Positions 1 to 5,962 of a DNA stretch of 8,022 nt are shown here, one piece after another. Source of the DNA: an uncultured Collinsella sp. (GTDB lineage Bacteria > Actinomycetota > Coriobacteriia > Coriobacteriales > Coriobacteriaceae); NCBI GenBank assembly GCA_902478985.1, contig CABSNH010000071.1, forward strand, positions 1 to 8,022. The letters run 5' to 3'. Both the position numbers and the translations under genes were made by a program. Position 1 is the first letter of the stretch, and every line of letters begins with the position of its first letter. The notes beneath the pieces are model-generated. The model did no database searches, was not told the origin of the DNA, and worked only from the letters and a program-made list of their open reading frames with translations.

Positions 1-84
1 CAGAGCGAACAAATTGGCATGAAAAGAGGACGGCATAGACCTTCTGGTCATGCCGCCCTCTTTGAATGACAAGTTGTCGCTCTG
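1..84 (-). repeat. Structured element copy A, main folded domain (family unknown)
   Basis: On the plus-strand reading, 1-7 pairs with 78-84, A8 is bulged, and 9-12 pairs with 74-77. Positions 15-20 pair with 66-71 with one G-A mismatch, and a tandem GA/GA mismatch (21-22, 64-65) follows. Then come 23-29 with 57-63, 31-36 with 50-55, a one-base bulge at 37, and 38-41 with 46-49 around the loop TTCT (42-45). The same plan recurs at 3205-3302 with compensatory changes. The element lies downstream of the SDR gene, so the minus strand would be its 3' UTR. The GA/GA mismatches would stack better in a plus-strand RNA, so the strand is not settled. The left edge may be cut by the window. It could be a structured RNA, a complex terminator, or a mobile palindromic repeat. 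Confidence 0.7.
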
Positions 85-106
85 GCGACCGCGCAGCGTC
101 GGCCGG

Positions 107-130
107 TCCGCCGTTCGGTAGAACGGCGGA
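107..130 (-). terminator. Hairpin just after the SDR stop codon (second hairpin of element A)
   Basis: A perfect 10-bp stem (107-116 with 121-130) encloses a 4-nt loop. It begins 4 nt beyond the leftward stop codon at 135-137. No T tract follows it on the minus strand, so it is not a textbook intrinsic terminator; it may protect the 3' end or act together with the larger fold at 1-84. The GTTC/GAAC pairs around the loop match the hairpin at 3315-3343, while other stem pairs differ but remain paired. The linker GCAGCGTCG (93-101) lies between this hairpin and the main domain and is repeated at 3303-3311. Confidence 0.5.
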
Positions 131-134
131 ACCC

Positions 135-935
135 TTAAGGCCGCTGGCCCATGCCACCCTCGAGGGTGACGGTCTCACCGTTCATGTACTTAAAGTCGGG
201 GCCGCAGAGCTGAACGACCACGCGGCCGATTTCCTTCTCGACGTCGCCGTAGTGGCCTGCCGGCGGCATGTGGACGTTGGCCTTAAACGCCTCGGGATAG
301 GCATCCTGGAAGTTCTCGAGCGCAGCGGTCCAAGCAAGCGGGCACACGATGTTGACGTTGATGCCGTCCTTGCCCCACTCGTTGGCTGCAACGCGAGTCA
401 GACCGCGGATGCCCTCCTTGGCAGCGGCATAGCTGCACTGGCCGTAGTTGCCAAACAGGCCGGCGCCCGAGGCAAAGTTGACCACGGAGCCCTTGGTCTC
501 CTTCAGGTGCGGATAGGCCTTCTGCATGTACAGATAGGTGGCATACAGACCGGAATAAATGGCCAGGTTAAACTGATCCATGGTGTGGTCGGCGATGGTC
601 ACACCCGAGGCACTGGCCTGAGCGTTGTTGACGACGGCGTCGATGCGACCGAACTCCTCAATCGCCTTGTCGATAACGTTCTGCACGACGGCCTCGTTGT
701 CCTGGCCGGCGGAGACATCGGCCTGAACAGGCAGAACCTTGACGCCGTACTCAGCCTCAAGAGACTCCTTGGCAGCCTCGAGCTTAGCAACGTTACGACC
801 GGTGATAACGAGGTTCGCACCTTCCTTGGCAAAAGCGATATCGATGCCGTAGCCGATGGAGCCAGCAGAGCCGTCCTTAAGCGTGGCCTTGCCGCCGCCG
901 GTGACGATCACGGTCTTACCAGTGAAAAGTCCCAT
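135..935 (-). CDS. SDR-family NAD(P)-dependent oxidoreductase, possibly a 12-alpha-hydroxysteroid dehydrogenase type
   Basis: This is a 266-residue classical-length short-chain dehydrogenase, predicted cytosolic and soluble. The ATG at 935 is chosen because GAAAGGA (942-948) sits 6 nt upstream; an upstream in-frame extension to 1139 has no such support and precedes the conserved N-terminus. A Rossmann loop starts TGGG (12-15) and ends SIGYG (26-30), with about 7 extra residues compared with the homologue I recall. TGRN (46-49) hints at NADP preference. ADVS (72-75), S156, Y169 and K173 are the expected cofactor and catalytic features. NNAQ (103-106) replaces NNAG, the usual fourth catalytic Asn appears as I127 in AIYSG, and CPL (198-200) replaces PG. 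The NAQASASG and FASGAGLFGN patterns and the C-terminal LEGGMGQRP recall, from memory, the Eggerthella lenta 12-alpha-HSDH of bile-acid metabolism. SDR membership is certain; the steroid substrate is an inference, and another alcohol or ketone substrate is possible. Confidence 0.93.
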   Translation of the reverse strand: MGLFTGKTVIVTGGGKATLKDGSAGSIGYGIDIAFAKEGANLVITGRNVAKLEAAKESLEAEYGVKVLPVQADVSAGQDNEAVVQNVIDKAIEEFGRIDAVVNNAQASASGVTIADHTMDQFNLAIYSGLYATYLYMQKAYPHLKETKGSVVNFASGAGLFGNYGQCSYAAAKEGIRGLTRVAANEWGKDGINVNIVCPLAWTAALENFQDAYPEAFKANVHMPPAGHYGDVEKEIGRVVVQLCGPDFKYMNGETVTLEGGMGQRP

Positions 936-1230
936 ACGAAGTCCTTTCAAAATCGCGACGGGCACGCCCGCCGACTGCGCGTATCCAACTTCACGCGCCA
1001 AAAGCTGAAATGCAACTTTAACGGGTTCAAGTGAAAAATAAAGACTGCAGCAGGCGAACGGCGCAACGTCATTCGGCGAAGGGAATGTCAAGCACAAACT
1101 GAATAAGAAGGCCGAATTTTTGTTATCCAAGCGAGCCATCGAACACGTTTTGAAACTTTGCTGCAGCGCGCGGGATGTCGGCGCGAGACTTTATCATAGG
1201 GTGACAAACAACGATGAGGAGCACATGCCT
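936..1230. promoter_or_regulatory. Divergent intergenic region with candidate promoters
   Basis: This stretch separates the leftward SDR gene from the rightward coiled-coil gene and must hold promoters for both. For the rightward gene, TATCAT (1192-1197) is a good -10-like hexamer 33 nt before the ATG at 1231, but no convincing -35 lies at 16-18 nt spacing. On the minus strand a perfect TTGACA (1086-1091) stands upstream of the SDR gene, but no clear -10 occurs at normal spacing, so it may be chance. Base composition is less GC-rich around 1015-1130 than in the flanking genes, as expected of a control region. No operator-like repeat or riboswitch fold was recognised. Confidence 0.35.
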
Positions 1231-2994
1231 ATGACAGACGAGCTGGACCCCCAGACTCAACAGCATATTGATGATTCAGCAGACGTCGCCGCAGATACTG
1301 ACGCTGCGACCTGCAATGATACCGACGTCGACGACGCCACTCTGGATAACGGCGCTGCGACGGAAATCCCTGCGGCCGAAGATGCCGGCGAGCAAAACGA
1401 CGATTCGGCCGCTCAGGACGACGCCCCCGAAAAGGACGCCGCCCCGCAAGAAGAAGGCCCCATCAAGGTGTCTTCGGAAGAAGAGCTCGATGCCGTCATG
1501 GACTCCATGATGGATGCCGTCAAAGCGATGAAAGACGCCGTGGCCGACGCTGATATCGACACCGAAGAAGAGGAGGCCGCCGAGGCCGCCTCGACCTTCG
1601 TGCCCGGCGAGACCCCCGTTGCCGACCAAGGCAGCACCATGCCCTCGTTCCTGCAGCTCGAGCATCCCACCATTGGCGCCGATGCAGTTGATCCGCACGC
1701 TGCCGGCTTTTCCGTAGTCGAGGGCGGCACCGGCAGCATCGCCACGTCACAGGCGCCCGATGTGGGCACGGAAAACGCCGCTCACCCGACCGCCCCGCAC
1801 ACCCCCGCAGCCAGCCGCGATCTGGGAGGCGCCGTCTCAAACACCGCCAGCGCCGTGGGCGCCTTTATCGCGCAGGGAGCCTCGGCCATGCGCGAGATGA
1901 ATGCCGCAAAGAAGGCACTCGCGGACGCCCGCGCCCACCTGGCCGAACTTGAGCAGCGCATTGCCGACCAAGGCGAGGAGCTCGAGACGCGCCAGGACAT
2001 CGCAGGCCGCTACGACCAAATCGTCGCCGAGCAGCGCCAGACTATCGACACGGCACAAAAGGCCGCCGCGGCGGCAGAAATCGGCCGCGATACCCATGCT
2101 GCCAAGGCAACAGAGCTCAAGGCGCAGCTCGAACAAATGAAGGAAGAGGACGACGCCACCGAGCGGCGTCTCAAAGCCGCACTCGACGCGGTGGAGGCGC
2201 GCGAAGCCAGCTCGCGCGAGACCGGTAACCGCCTCGTTCGCCGCCTCGAGGATTCCAAGCGCATCCGCGACAAGGTGCAGGCCGAGCGCGACGCCGGCGT
2301 TGCCGCAGTACAGCAAACCGTCGACGCCACGCGTGCTCAACTCGAAACGCTGCGCCACGAGTATGCCGAGCTGCAGCGCAATCCTTCGGCGAATCCCGCC
2401 AATTACACGGTGCGCACCAGCGAGCTTTCGATGCAGATCTCCGACACGGCCGATGCCCTGCGCAAAGCCGAGGAAGATGTCCCGAACATCACCGCCGATC
2501 TTGAGCACTCGCTCGCGGCCGCCGAGCACGCCGTCGAGCAGGCGCAAGCCCCCATCGCCGACGCCAAGCGTGCCCATCAGGCCGTGACGGCCGAGGCCGA
2601 TGCCGCGCGCGACGAGCTGCAGACCGCAAAAGCCGCCGCCGCAACGCGCCAGCGCGAACTGCGCGAGAAGATCGCCGCCGAGGACAAAGCACGTCGAGAG
2701 CAAGAGCAGGCTATTGCCAATGCCCAGGCGGACGTCGCGCACGCACAGTCGATCATCGAGCAGGCGACCGAGGTGCATGACCATCCCGAGATTACCGAAT
2801 CGCTCGCGGGCTCCCTGGCCCGCGATAAGGCCGAGCACGCCGAAACTGAGCGTGAAGTGGCTCAACTCGAAGCCGCCGAGGACGACGTGCGCGAGCGCAC
2901 CCGCGACTCACGCATCAAATTCACCGGAGCCATCGTCTGCATTGTCGCCGTAGTCCTCGTGATCGTCCTGATCGGGCTCTTCGCGAGCAAGTAA
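1231..2994 (+). CDS. Acidic coiled-coil protein with C-terminal membrane anchor, function unknown
   Basis: The protein has 587 residues from the ATG at 1231. AGGAG (1217-1221) lies 9 nt upstream; the in-frame ATG at 1225 is an alternative but leaves only 3 nt. Residues 1-195 are low in complexity and strongly acidic (many D, E and A, few K or R) and probably disordered. Residues about 220-560 are Ala/Glu/Gln/Arg-rich with heptad-like spacing, indicating a long alpha-helical coiled coil. It is interrupted by Pro/Asn-containing turns near 384-395 (RNPSANPANYTV) and 515-525 (around HDHPE). Residues about 566-584 form one hydrophobic segment ending FASK, and there is no signal peptide. The layout suggests a tail-anchored protein with its coiled coil in the cytoplasm, as in envelope-linked scaffold or division-related proteins, but no domain was recognised. 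The region downstream holds hairpins that may end its transcript. It appears monocistronic. Confidence 0.85.
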   Translation: MTDELDPQTQQHIDDSADVAADTDAATCNDTDVDDATLDNGAATEIPAAEDAGEQNDDSAAQDDAPEKDAAPQEEGPIKVSSEEELDAVMDSMMDAVKAMKDAVADADIDTEEEEAAEAASTFVPGETPVADQGSTMPSFLQLEHPTIGADAVDPHAAGFSVVEGGTGSIATSQAPDVGTENAAHPTAPHTPAASRDLGGAVSNTASAVGAFIAQGASAMREMNAAKKALADARAHLAELEQRIADQGEELETRQDIAGRYDQIVAEQRQTIDTAQKAAAAAEIGRDTHAAKATELKAQLEQMKEEDDATERRLKAALDAVEAREASSRETGNRLVRRLEDSKRIRDKVQAERDAGVAAVQQTVDATRAQLETLRHEYAELQRNPSANPANYTVRTSELSMQISDTADALRKAEEDVPNITADLEHSLAAAEHAVEQAQAPIADAKRAHQAVTAEADAARDELQTAKAAAATRQRELREKIAAEDKARREQEQAIANAQADVAHAQSIIEQATEVHDHPEITESLAGSLARDKAEHAETEREVAQLEAAEDDVRERTRDSRIKFTGAIVCIVAVVLVIVLIGLFASK

Positions 2995-3019
2995 ACTAGC
3001 TGCCAAAAAAGCTCAACGC

Positions 3020-3086
3020 AGTTGCGGTGAGATAGTTCCTGTTTAGCCCTCAAAAAGGCCAATTCAAGAACTATCTCACCGCAACT
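3020..3086. repeat. Inverted repeat IR1, 19-bp perfect stem with 29-nt loop
   Basis: Positions 3020-3038 are the exact reverse complement of 3068-3086. The stem starts 25 nt after the coiled-coil gene's stop codon. No T run follows on the plus strand, so it is a poor intrinsic terminator in that direction. On the minus strand a run of six T (complement of 3005-3010) lies about 9 nt past the stem, which could help stop leftward transcripts. A long perfect stem with a sizeable loop between genes also fits a dispersed palindromic repeat. No transposase gene is nearby. Confidence 0.75.
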
Positions 3087-3103
3087 TATTAGATTGATGC
3101 AAG

Positions 3104-3161
3104 GTAGTCATTGGGGACGTTCTTAAACGACTAGTCGAACAAGAACGTCCCCAATGACTAC
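3104..3161. repeat. Inverted repeat IR2, 21-bp perfect stem, REP-like
   Basis: Positions 3104-3124 are the exact reverse complement of 3141-3161. The 16-nt loop contains the 10-bp palindrome CGACTAGTCG (3128-3137), so a small hairpin caps the large one. The arm includes CATTGGGGACGTTCTT; from memory, TTGGGGAC-type motifs occur in intergenic palindromes of many bacteria, some mobilised by REP-associated (IS200/IS605-like) tyrosine transposases. No such transposase is in the window. It could alternatively work as a bidirectional transcription barrier, although neither side has a T tract. Confidence 0.75.
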
Positions 3162-3204
3162 GGCAACAACCACGGCAACGCCGATGTTTTGGCGCGGACA
3201 GCGA

Positions 3205-3302
3205 AAACGCCCCTAAGCGAGCAAGGTGACGTGAAAGAGAAGGGCATTGACCTTCTGGTCATGCCCGACGATTGAACGTCAGATTGCCGCTTAGGGGCGT
3301 TT
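3205..3302 (-). repeat. Structured element copy B, main folded domain (family unknown)
   Basis: Second copy of the fold at 1-84. A 15-bp stem pairs 3205-3219 with 3288-3302, A3220 is bulged, and 3221-3224 pairs with 3284-3287. A two-by-two mismatch follows, then 3227-3232 with 3276-3281, a tandem GA/GA mismatch (3233-3234, 3274-3275), 3242-3247 with 3261-3266, and a one-base bulge at 3248. The tip is 3249-3252 with 3257-3260 around TTCT. GACCTTCTGGTCATGCC is identical in both copies (38-54 and 3249-3265). On the minus strand the GC-rich long stem ends in TTTT, so for the leftward queA transcript it could serve as a large branched terminator. A processed 3'-UTR RNA or a mobile palindromic element is also possible. 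Confidence 0.72.
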
Positions 3303-3314
3303 GCAGCGTCGAGC

Positions 3315-3343
3315 AGTTACGCGGTTCGTAGAACCGCGTAACT
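3315..3343 (-). terminator. Hairpin overlapping the queA stop codon (second hairpin of element B)
   Basis: A perfect 13-bp stem (3315-3327 with 3331-3343) with a 3-nt loop. Its 5' arm on the minus strand includes two bases of the queA TAG stop codon (3342-3344). No T tract follows it; the larger stem at 3205-3302 lies beyond the GCAGCGTCG linker (3303-3311). The position matches the hairpin just beyond the SDR stop at 107-130. A terminating ribosome would cover this stem, so translation may influence its folding. A role in 3'-end formation or mRNA stability is inferred. Confidence 0.5.
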
Positions 3344-4559
3344 AACAAATGAGCATGGCGTCGCCAAAGCTGAAGAAGCGGTAACGTTCTTCGATAGCGG
3401 CGGCGTAGGCATCCATAATCTGGTCGCGGGCGGCAAGTGCGCTCACGAGCATCATGAGCGTGGAGCGCGGCACGTGGAAGTTGGTGATCAGCGCGTCGAC
3501 CACGTGATAGGTTGAGCCGGGCATGAGGTAGAGCTGCGTTGTCGCGTTCTCGCGCACCACGATGTCGCCGCGGCCGAGCGTGTCGGCGCCGTCCTCGCGG
3601 CCTTCAAAATAGCGCGCCGTCACGGCCGGATCGGACACCGGCGCGTCCGCGTCAAAGGCGCTCTCGAGCGAACGCACTGCGGTGGTGCCGACGGCGATCA
3701 CGCGATGCCCCTCGGCCTTCGCCTTATGCACGGCGTCGACAACCTCCTGCGACACGTGGTAGCGCTCGGTGTGCATCACATGCTGTGTGGGATCGTCCTC
3801 CTCCACCAGACGGAAAGTATCGATGCCAACCTCGAGCTCGACGGCGGCAAACTTGGCACCCTTGGCCTCGATAGCGGCCATGAGCTCGGGCGTAAAGTGC
3901 AGACCCGCCGTGGGAGCGGCAGCCGAGTGCTCCTCCTTCATGGCGTAGACGGTCTGGTACTTCTCGGGATCGCCTTCGTAATCGGTAATGTAGGGCGGCA
4001 GCGGCACGTGGCCGGCAGCATGGATGGCCTCGTCGAGCGTGCGCGGCTCGCCGGCGGCATTGCACCCGGCCGGCTCAAAACGCACCAGACGGCCGCCGCG
4101 GCTATCGGTGACAAAGTCGACGACCTCGGCCGTCAGCACCACGGGAGCCCCCTCGGGCGCATGGGCGCCACCGGCGCGATACTCAATTTGGGCACCGGGC
4201 TTCAGACGCTTGCCCGGCTTGACCAGGCACTCCCAAACGTGACCCAGCGGGTCAACATCCTCGCGGCGCTTGAGCAGCAGCGTCTCGACCACGCCGCCCG
4301 AGCCCGTCTTGCGACCGATCAGACGGGCCGGCATCACGCGCGTCTGGTTGATGACGAGCACGTCGCCCGGCTCGATATAGTCGATGATATCGCGGAAGAT
4401 ACGGTGCTCAACGGTACCGCCGTGCTCCAGCGGCGTTCCCGCCTGGGAGCCCTTGCGATCCACCACCAGCAGACGGCAGGAGTCACGCGGCTCGGCAGGC
4501 GCCTGGGCGATCAGTTCCTCAGGAAGGTTGTAGTCAAAATCATCGGTACGCATAGACAC
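3342..4559 (-). CDS. queA: QueA, S-adenosylmethionine:tRNA ribosyltransferase-isomerase
   Basis: Cytosolic enzyme of queuosine synthesis: it transfers and isomerises the ribosyl part of S-adenosylmethionine onto 7-aminomethyl-7-deazaguanine at tRNA position 34, giving epoxyqueuosine. The protein has 405 residues from a GTG at 4559, chosen because AAGGAG (4568-4573) is 8 nt upstream; the ATG at 4553 would leave 14 nt. Family signatures run along the whole chain: RTDDFDYNLPEELIAQ (4-19), NQTRVMPARLIG (71-82), GHVPLPPYI (183-191), YQTVYA (201-206), AAPTAGLHFT (214-223), VGIDTFR (244-250), ITNFHVPRSTLMMLVSA (358-374) and FGDAMLI (398-404). It is longer than the usual roughly 340-360 residues, with acidic/Gly-rich additions near 36-50, 130-138, 160-175 and 303-338. 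It lies 64 nt downstream of queH, so the two are probably co-transcribed. Identification is secure. Confidence 0.97.
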   Translation of the reverse strand: MSMRTDDFDYNLPEELIAQAPAEPRDSCRLLVVDRKGSQAGTPLEHGGTVEHRIFRDIIDYIEPGDVLVINQTRVMPARLIGRKTGSGGVVETLLLKRREDVDPLGHVWECLVKPGKRLKPGAQIEYRAGGAHAPEGAPVVLTAEVVDFVTDSRGGRLVRFEPAGCNAAGEPRTLDEAIHAAGHVPLPPYITDYEGDPEKYQTVYAMKEEHSAAAPTAGLHFTPELMAAIEAKGAKFAAVELEVGIDTFRLVEEDDPTQHVMHTERYHVSQEVVDAVHKAKAEGHRVIAVGTTAVRSLESAFDADAPVSDPAVTARYFEGREDGADTLGRGDIVVRENATTQLYLMPGSTYHVVDALITNFHVPRSTLMMLVSALAARDQIMDAYAAAIEERYRFFSFGDAMLIC

Positions 4560-4623
4560 GTCGGATTCTCCTTATATAGCTAAAGTCCGCTCTACATCCT
4601 AGCAGGCTGACGTCCCAAATGAA

Positions 4624-5199
4624 CTACTTTTTGGCGGCTTTGCGCTCGTCGCGGATGCGGGCTCGATCCATGGCCGCCTCGACGGCCGAGAATCGGCAGC
4701 CGCAGTAATTCTGCCGATACATACCCAGCTCGCGCGAACGGCGTGTCGCCTCGGGGTAATACGGGCGAAAATCGCGAATGACCGGGGTGAGCCCATGTGC
4801 CGCCGCCAAGCGCTCAAGCACGTCATTGCAGGTTTCGAACAACTGATACGGCGAGACGGCGAGCGTCGTGCCCACAAACTCAAACCCACGCTCCTGAGCC
4901 ACACGGCATGCCTCGGCCAGACGCAAGGCATAGCACGCGCGACAGCGACGGGGTCGATCGGCGCCCAGCGGGGCCACGCCGACCTCCCAGCGCTCGCGGT
5001 CCTCCCCCGCCTCGATGAGCTCGATGTCGCCATCGGCACACCACCGGCGCAGCTCGTCCAAACGCCGCTGCCATTCATCACGCGGTTGAATATTGGGGTT
5101 TGTCCAGCAGATTGTGGGCTCAAACCCTTCCTCGCGCAGCAGGCGAACCGGCTCCAGCGAGCACGGCGCACAGCAGGCGTGCAACAACAACGGCTTCAT
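4624..5199 (-). CDS. queH: QueH, epoxyqueuosine reductase (former DUF208)
   Basis: Performs the last step of queuosine synthesis, reducing epoxyqueuosine in tRNA to queuosine. It is the iron-sulfur enzyme that replaces the unrelated cobalamin-dependent QueG in many bacteria. The protein has 191 residues. The ATG at 5199 is preferred because GAGGAG (5206-5211) lies 6 nt upstream; the in-frame ATG at 5205 directly abuts that site and cannot use it. The family cysteine motifs are all present: HACCAPC (7-13) with adjacent C9 and C10, RCRACY (85-90) with C86 and C89, and NYCGC (164-168) with C166 and C168, the expected ligands of the metal centres. VSPYQ (115-119) is also typical. The C-terminus is a short basic helix. 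It sits between the DUF3267 gene (61-nt gap) and queA (64-nt gap), consistent with an operon. Confidence 0.96.
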   Translation of the reverse strand: MKPLLLHACCAPCSLEPVRLLREEGFEPTICWTNPNIQPRDEWQRRLDELRRWCADGDIELIEAGEDRERWEVGVAPLGADRPRRCRACYALRLAEACRVAQERGFEFVGTTLAVSPYQLFETCNDVLERLAAAHGLTPVIRDFRPYYPEATRRSRELGMYRQNYCGCRFSAVEAAMDRARIRDERKAAKK

Positions 5200-5218
5200 C
5201 AACATCTCCTCACCCGCA

Positions 5219-5251
5219 ATGATTTTTTAATCCCCGTCCCAGAAAAATCAT
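5219..5251. repeat. AT-rich inverted repeat IR3 between the DUF3267 gene and queH
   Basis: Positions 5219-5227 (ATGATTTTT) are the exact reverse complement of 5243-5251, around a 15-nt C-rich loop. In the leftward transcript the hairpin would stand just ahead of the queH ribosome binding site (5206-5211). The stem is AT-rich and lacks a trailing T tract on the minus strand, so a strong terminator is unlikely. It could modulate queH translation, act as a processing site, or be another dispersed palindrome. Confidence 0.45.
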
Positions 5252-5260
5252 CCCAAAAGA

Positions 5261-5830
5261 CTACCTTGCGAAAAAGCGGACGCCAAAGGACGTGTCCTCG
5301 CAGGCGACAATGCGGCGGTCGCGCAGGATGGTCCGCACGTAATACCAGTCGCCCACACAGCCCGACAAATGCAAGCCGGCCGCCAGGTAGCACATCAGCG
5401 GATAGCCCGAAAACGCAAACCACAGGGCAAACGCCGCCGTCACAACAACCGTCGGCGCCAGGCAAACTGCCACGTACCGCCGGCGCGAATAGACCACGCC
5501 CTCGGCGCAGGCATAGATCATCGCCGTCTCGCGATTCGCCCCAAAGGTCACCTTCGCGCCCGCAGGCGCCAGAAGCTTAAATAACACACCGTGCACCAGC
5601 TCGTGCACGGCAAACGACGCCGCCGAAACCGCAGCCAAGCCGACTATCCAGCCCAAGACTGCCGTCCAACCGCCCGCGTCAGCCGCATCCAGGTCAGCGG
5701 GCCCGCCCATCAGCATAAACACCGGCACCAGGCACACGGCAAATGCGCCAAGCACGGCCATCCCCCACACAACGCAGGCGTGCAGAAAATCCTCGTCCTC
5801 AAACGCATGTATGTTGGAAATCTCATTCAT
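5261..5830 (-). CDS. DUF3267 domain membrane metalloprotease-like protein
   Basis: A 189-residue integral membrane protein. Hydrophobic segments lie near 18-42, 55-75 (running into the active site), 118-140 and 143-160. HELVH (76-80) is a HExxH zinc motif at the end of the second segment, with H76 and H80 as ligands and E77 as catalytic base. D161 in VGDWYYV is a plausible third ligand, and the CEDT motif (177-180) is shared, from memory, with DUF3267 proteins. The family is regarded as putative zinc metallopeptidases; its substrate is unknown. The start at 5830 has no good ribosome binding site. TATCCT (5839-5844) lies 8 nt upstream and fits the loose actinobacterial -10 pattern TANNNT, so a leaderless transcript is possible. 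It is followed by queH after 61 nt. Co-transcription with queH and queA does not by itself imply a role in tRNA modification. Confidence 0.85.
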   Translation of the reverse strand: MNEISNIHAFEDEDFLHACVVWGMAVLGAFAVCLVPVFMLMGGPADLDAADAGGWTAVLGWIVGLAAVSAASFAVHELVHGVLFKLLAPAGAKVTFGANRETAMIYACAEGVVYSRRRYVAVCLAPTVVVTAAFALWFAFSGYPLMCYLAAGLHLSGCVGDWYYVRTILRDRRIVACEDTSFGVRFFAR

Positions 5831-5962
5831 AACATCTTAGGATAGCGCCCCTGCCACGTACCCGCCCGCATGTGCGATAATGTCGAACGATATGCACGAA
5901 TTGACCACCGCGTCGCCAGGCCTTGCGCCCGGCCGCGCTCTCACCATATGCGAAGGAGTCCC
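5831..5962. promoter_or_regulatory. Divergent promoter region of the DUF3267 and tRNA ligase genes
   Basis: A 132-nt gap between divergent starts. Rightward, TGCGATAAT (5873-5881) resembles an extended -10 (TGn followed by a TATAAT-like hexamer) and would give a leader of about 75 nt; no -35 is evident, as is common with extended -10 promoters. AAGGAG (5953-5958) is the ribosome binding site of the ligase gene. Leftward, TATCCT (5839-5844) may be the -10 of the DUF3267 gene. The leader is too short for a T-box, and no specifier stem or T-box sequence was seen. Confidence 0.4.

Noticed and set aside
66..1034. Long rightward reading frame opposite the SDR gene
   Set aside because: It is antisense to a gene with clear SDR motifs and a ribosome binding site; long antisense frames are expected in high-GC DNA.
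1086..1091. Perfect TTGACA on the minus strand as the SDR -35 box
   Set aside because: No acceptable -10 hexamer lies 16-18 nt downstream, so it is mentioned only as a weak candidate.
1837..2865. 342-codon leftward frame opposite the coiled-coil gene
   Set aside because: Antisense to a strong coiled-coil coding frame with a ribosome binding site; no family signature.
2995..3341. CRISPR array or transposon remnant
   Set aside because: The inverted repeats differ from each other and have no regular spacing; no cas or transposase coding remnant or target-site duplication was seen.
3705..4583. 292-codon rightward frame opposite queA
   Set aside because: queA motifs are unmistakable on the minus strand; this frame has none of its own.
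5200..5260. preQ1 riboswitch ahead of queH
   Set aside because: Only a simple AT-rich inverted repeat is present; no preQ1 pseudoknot arrangement could be traced.
5882..5962. T-box or other riboswitch ahead of the tRNA ligase gene
   Set aside because: The leader is only about 75 nt, with no T-box sequence, specifier hairpin or terminator/antiterminator pair.
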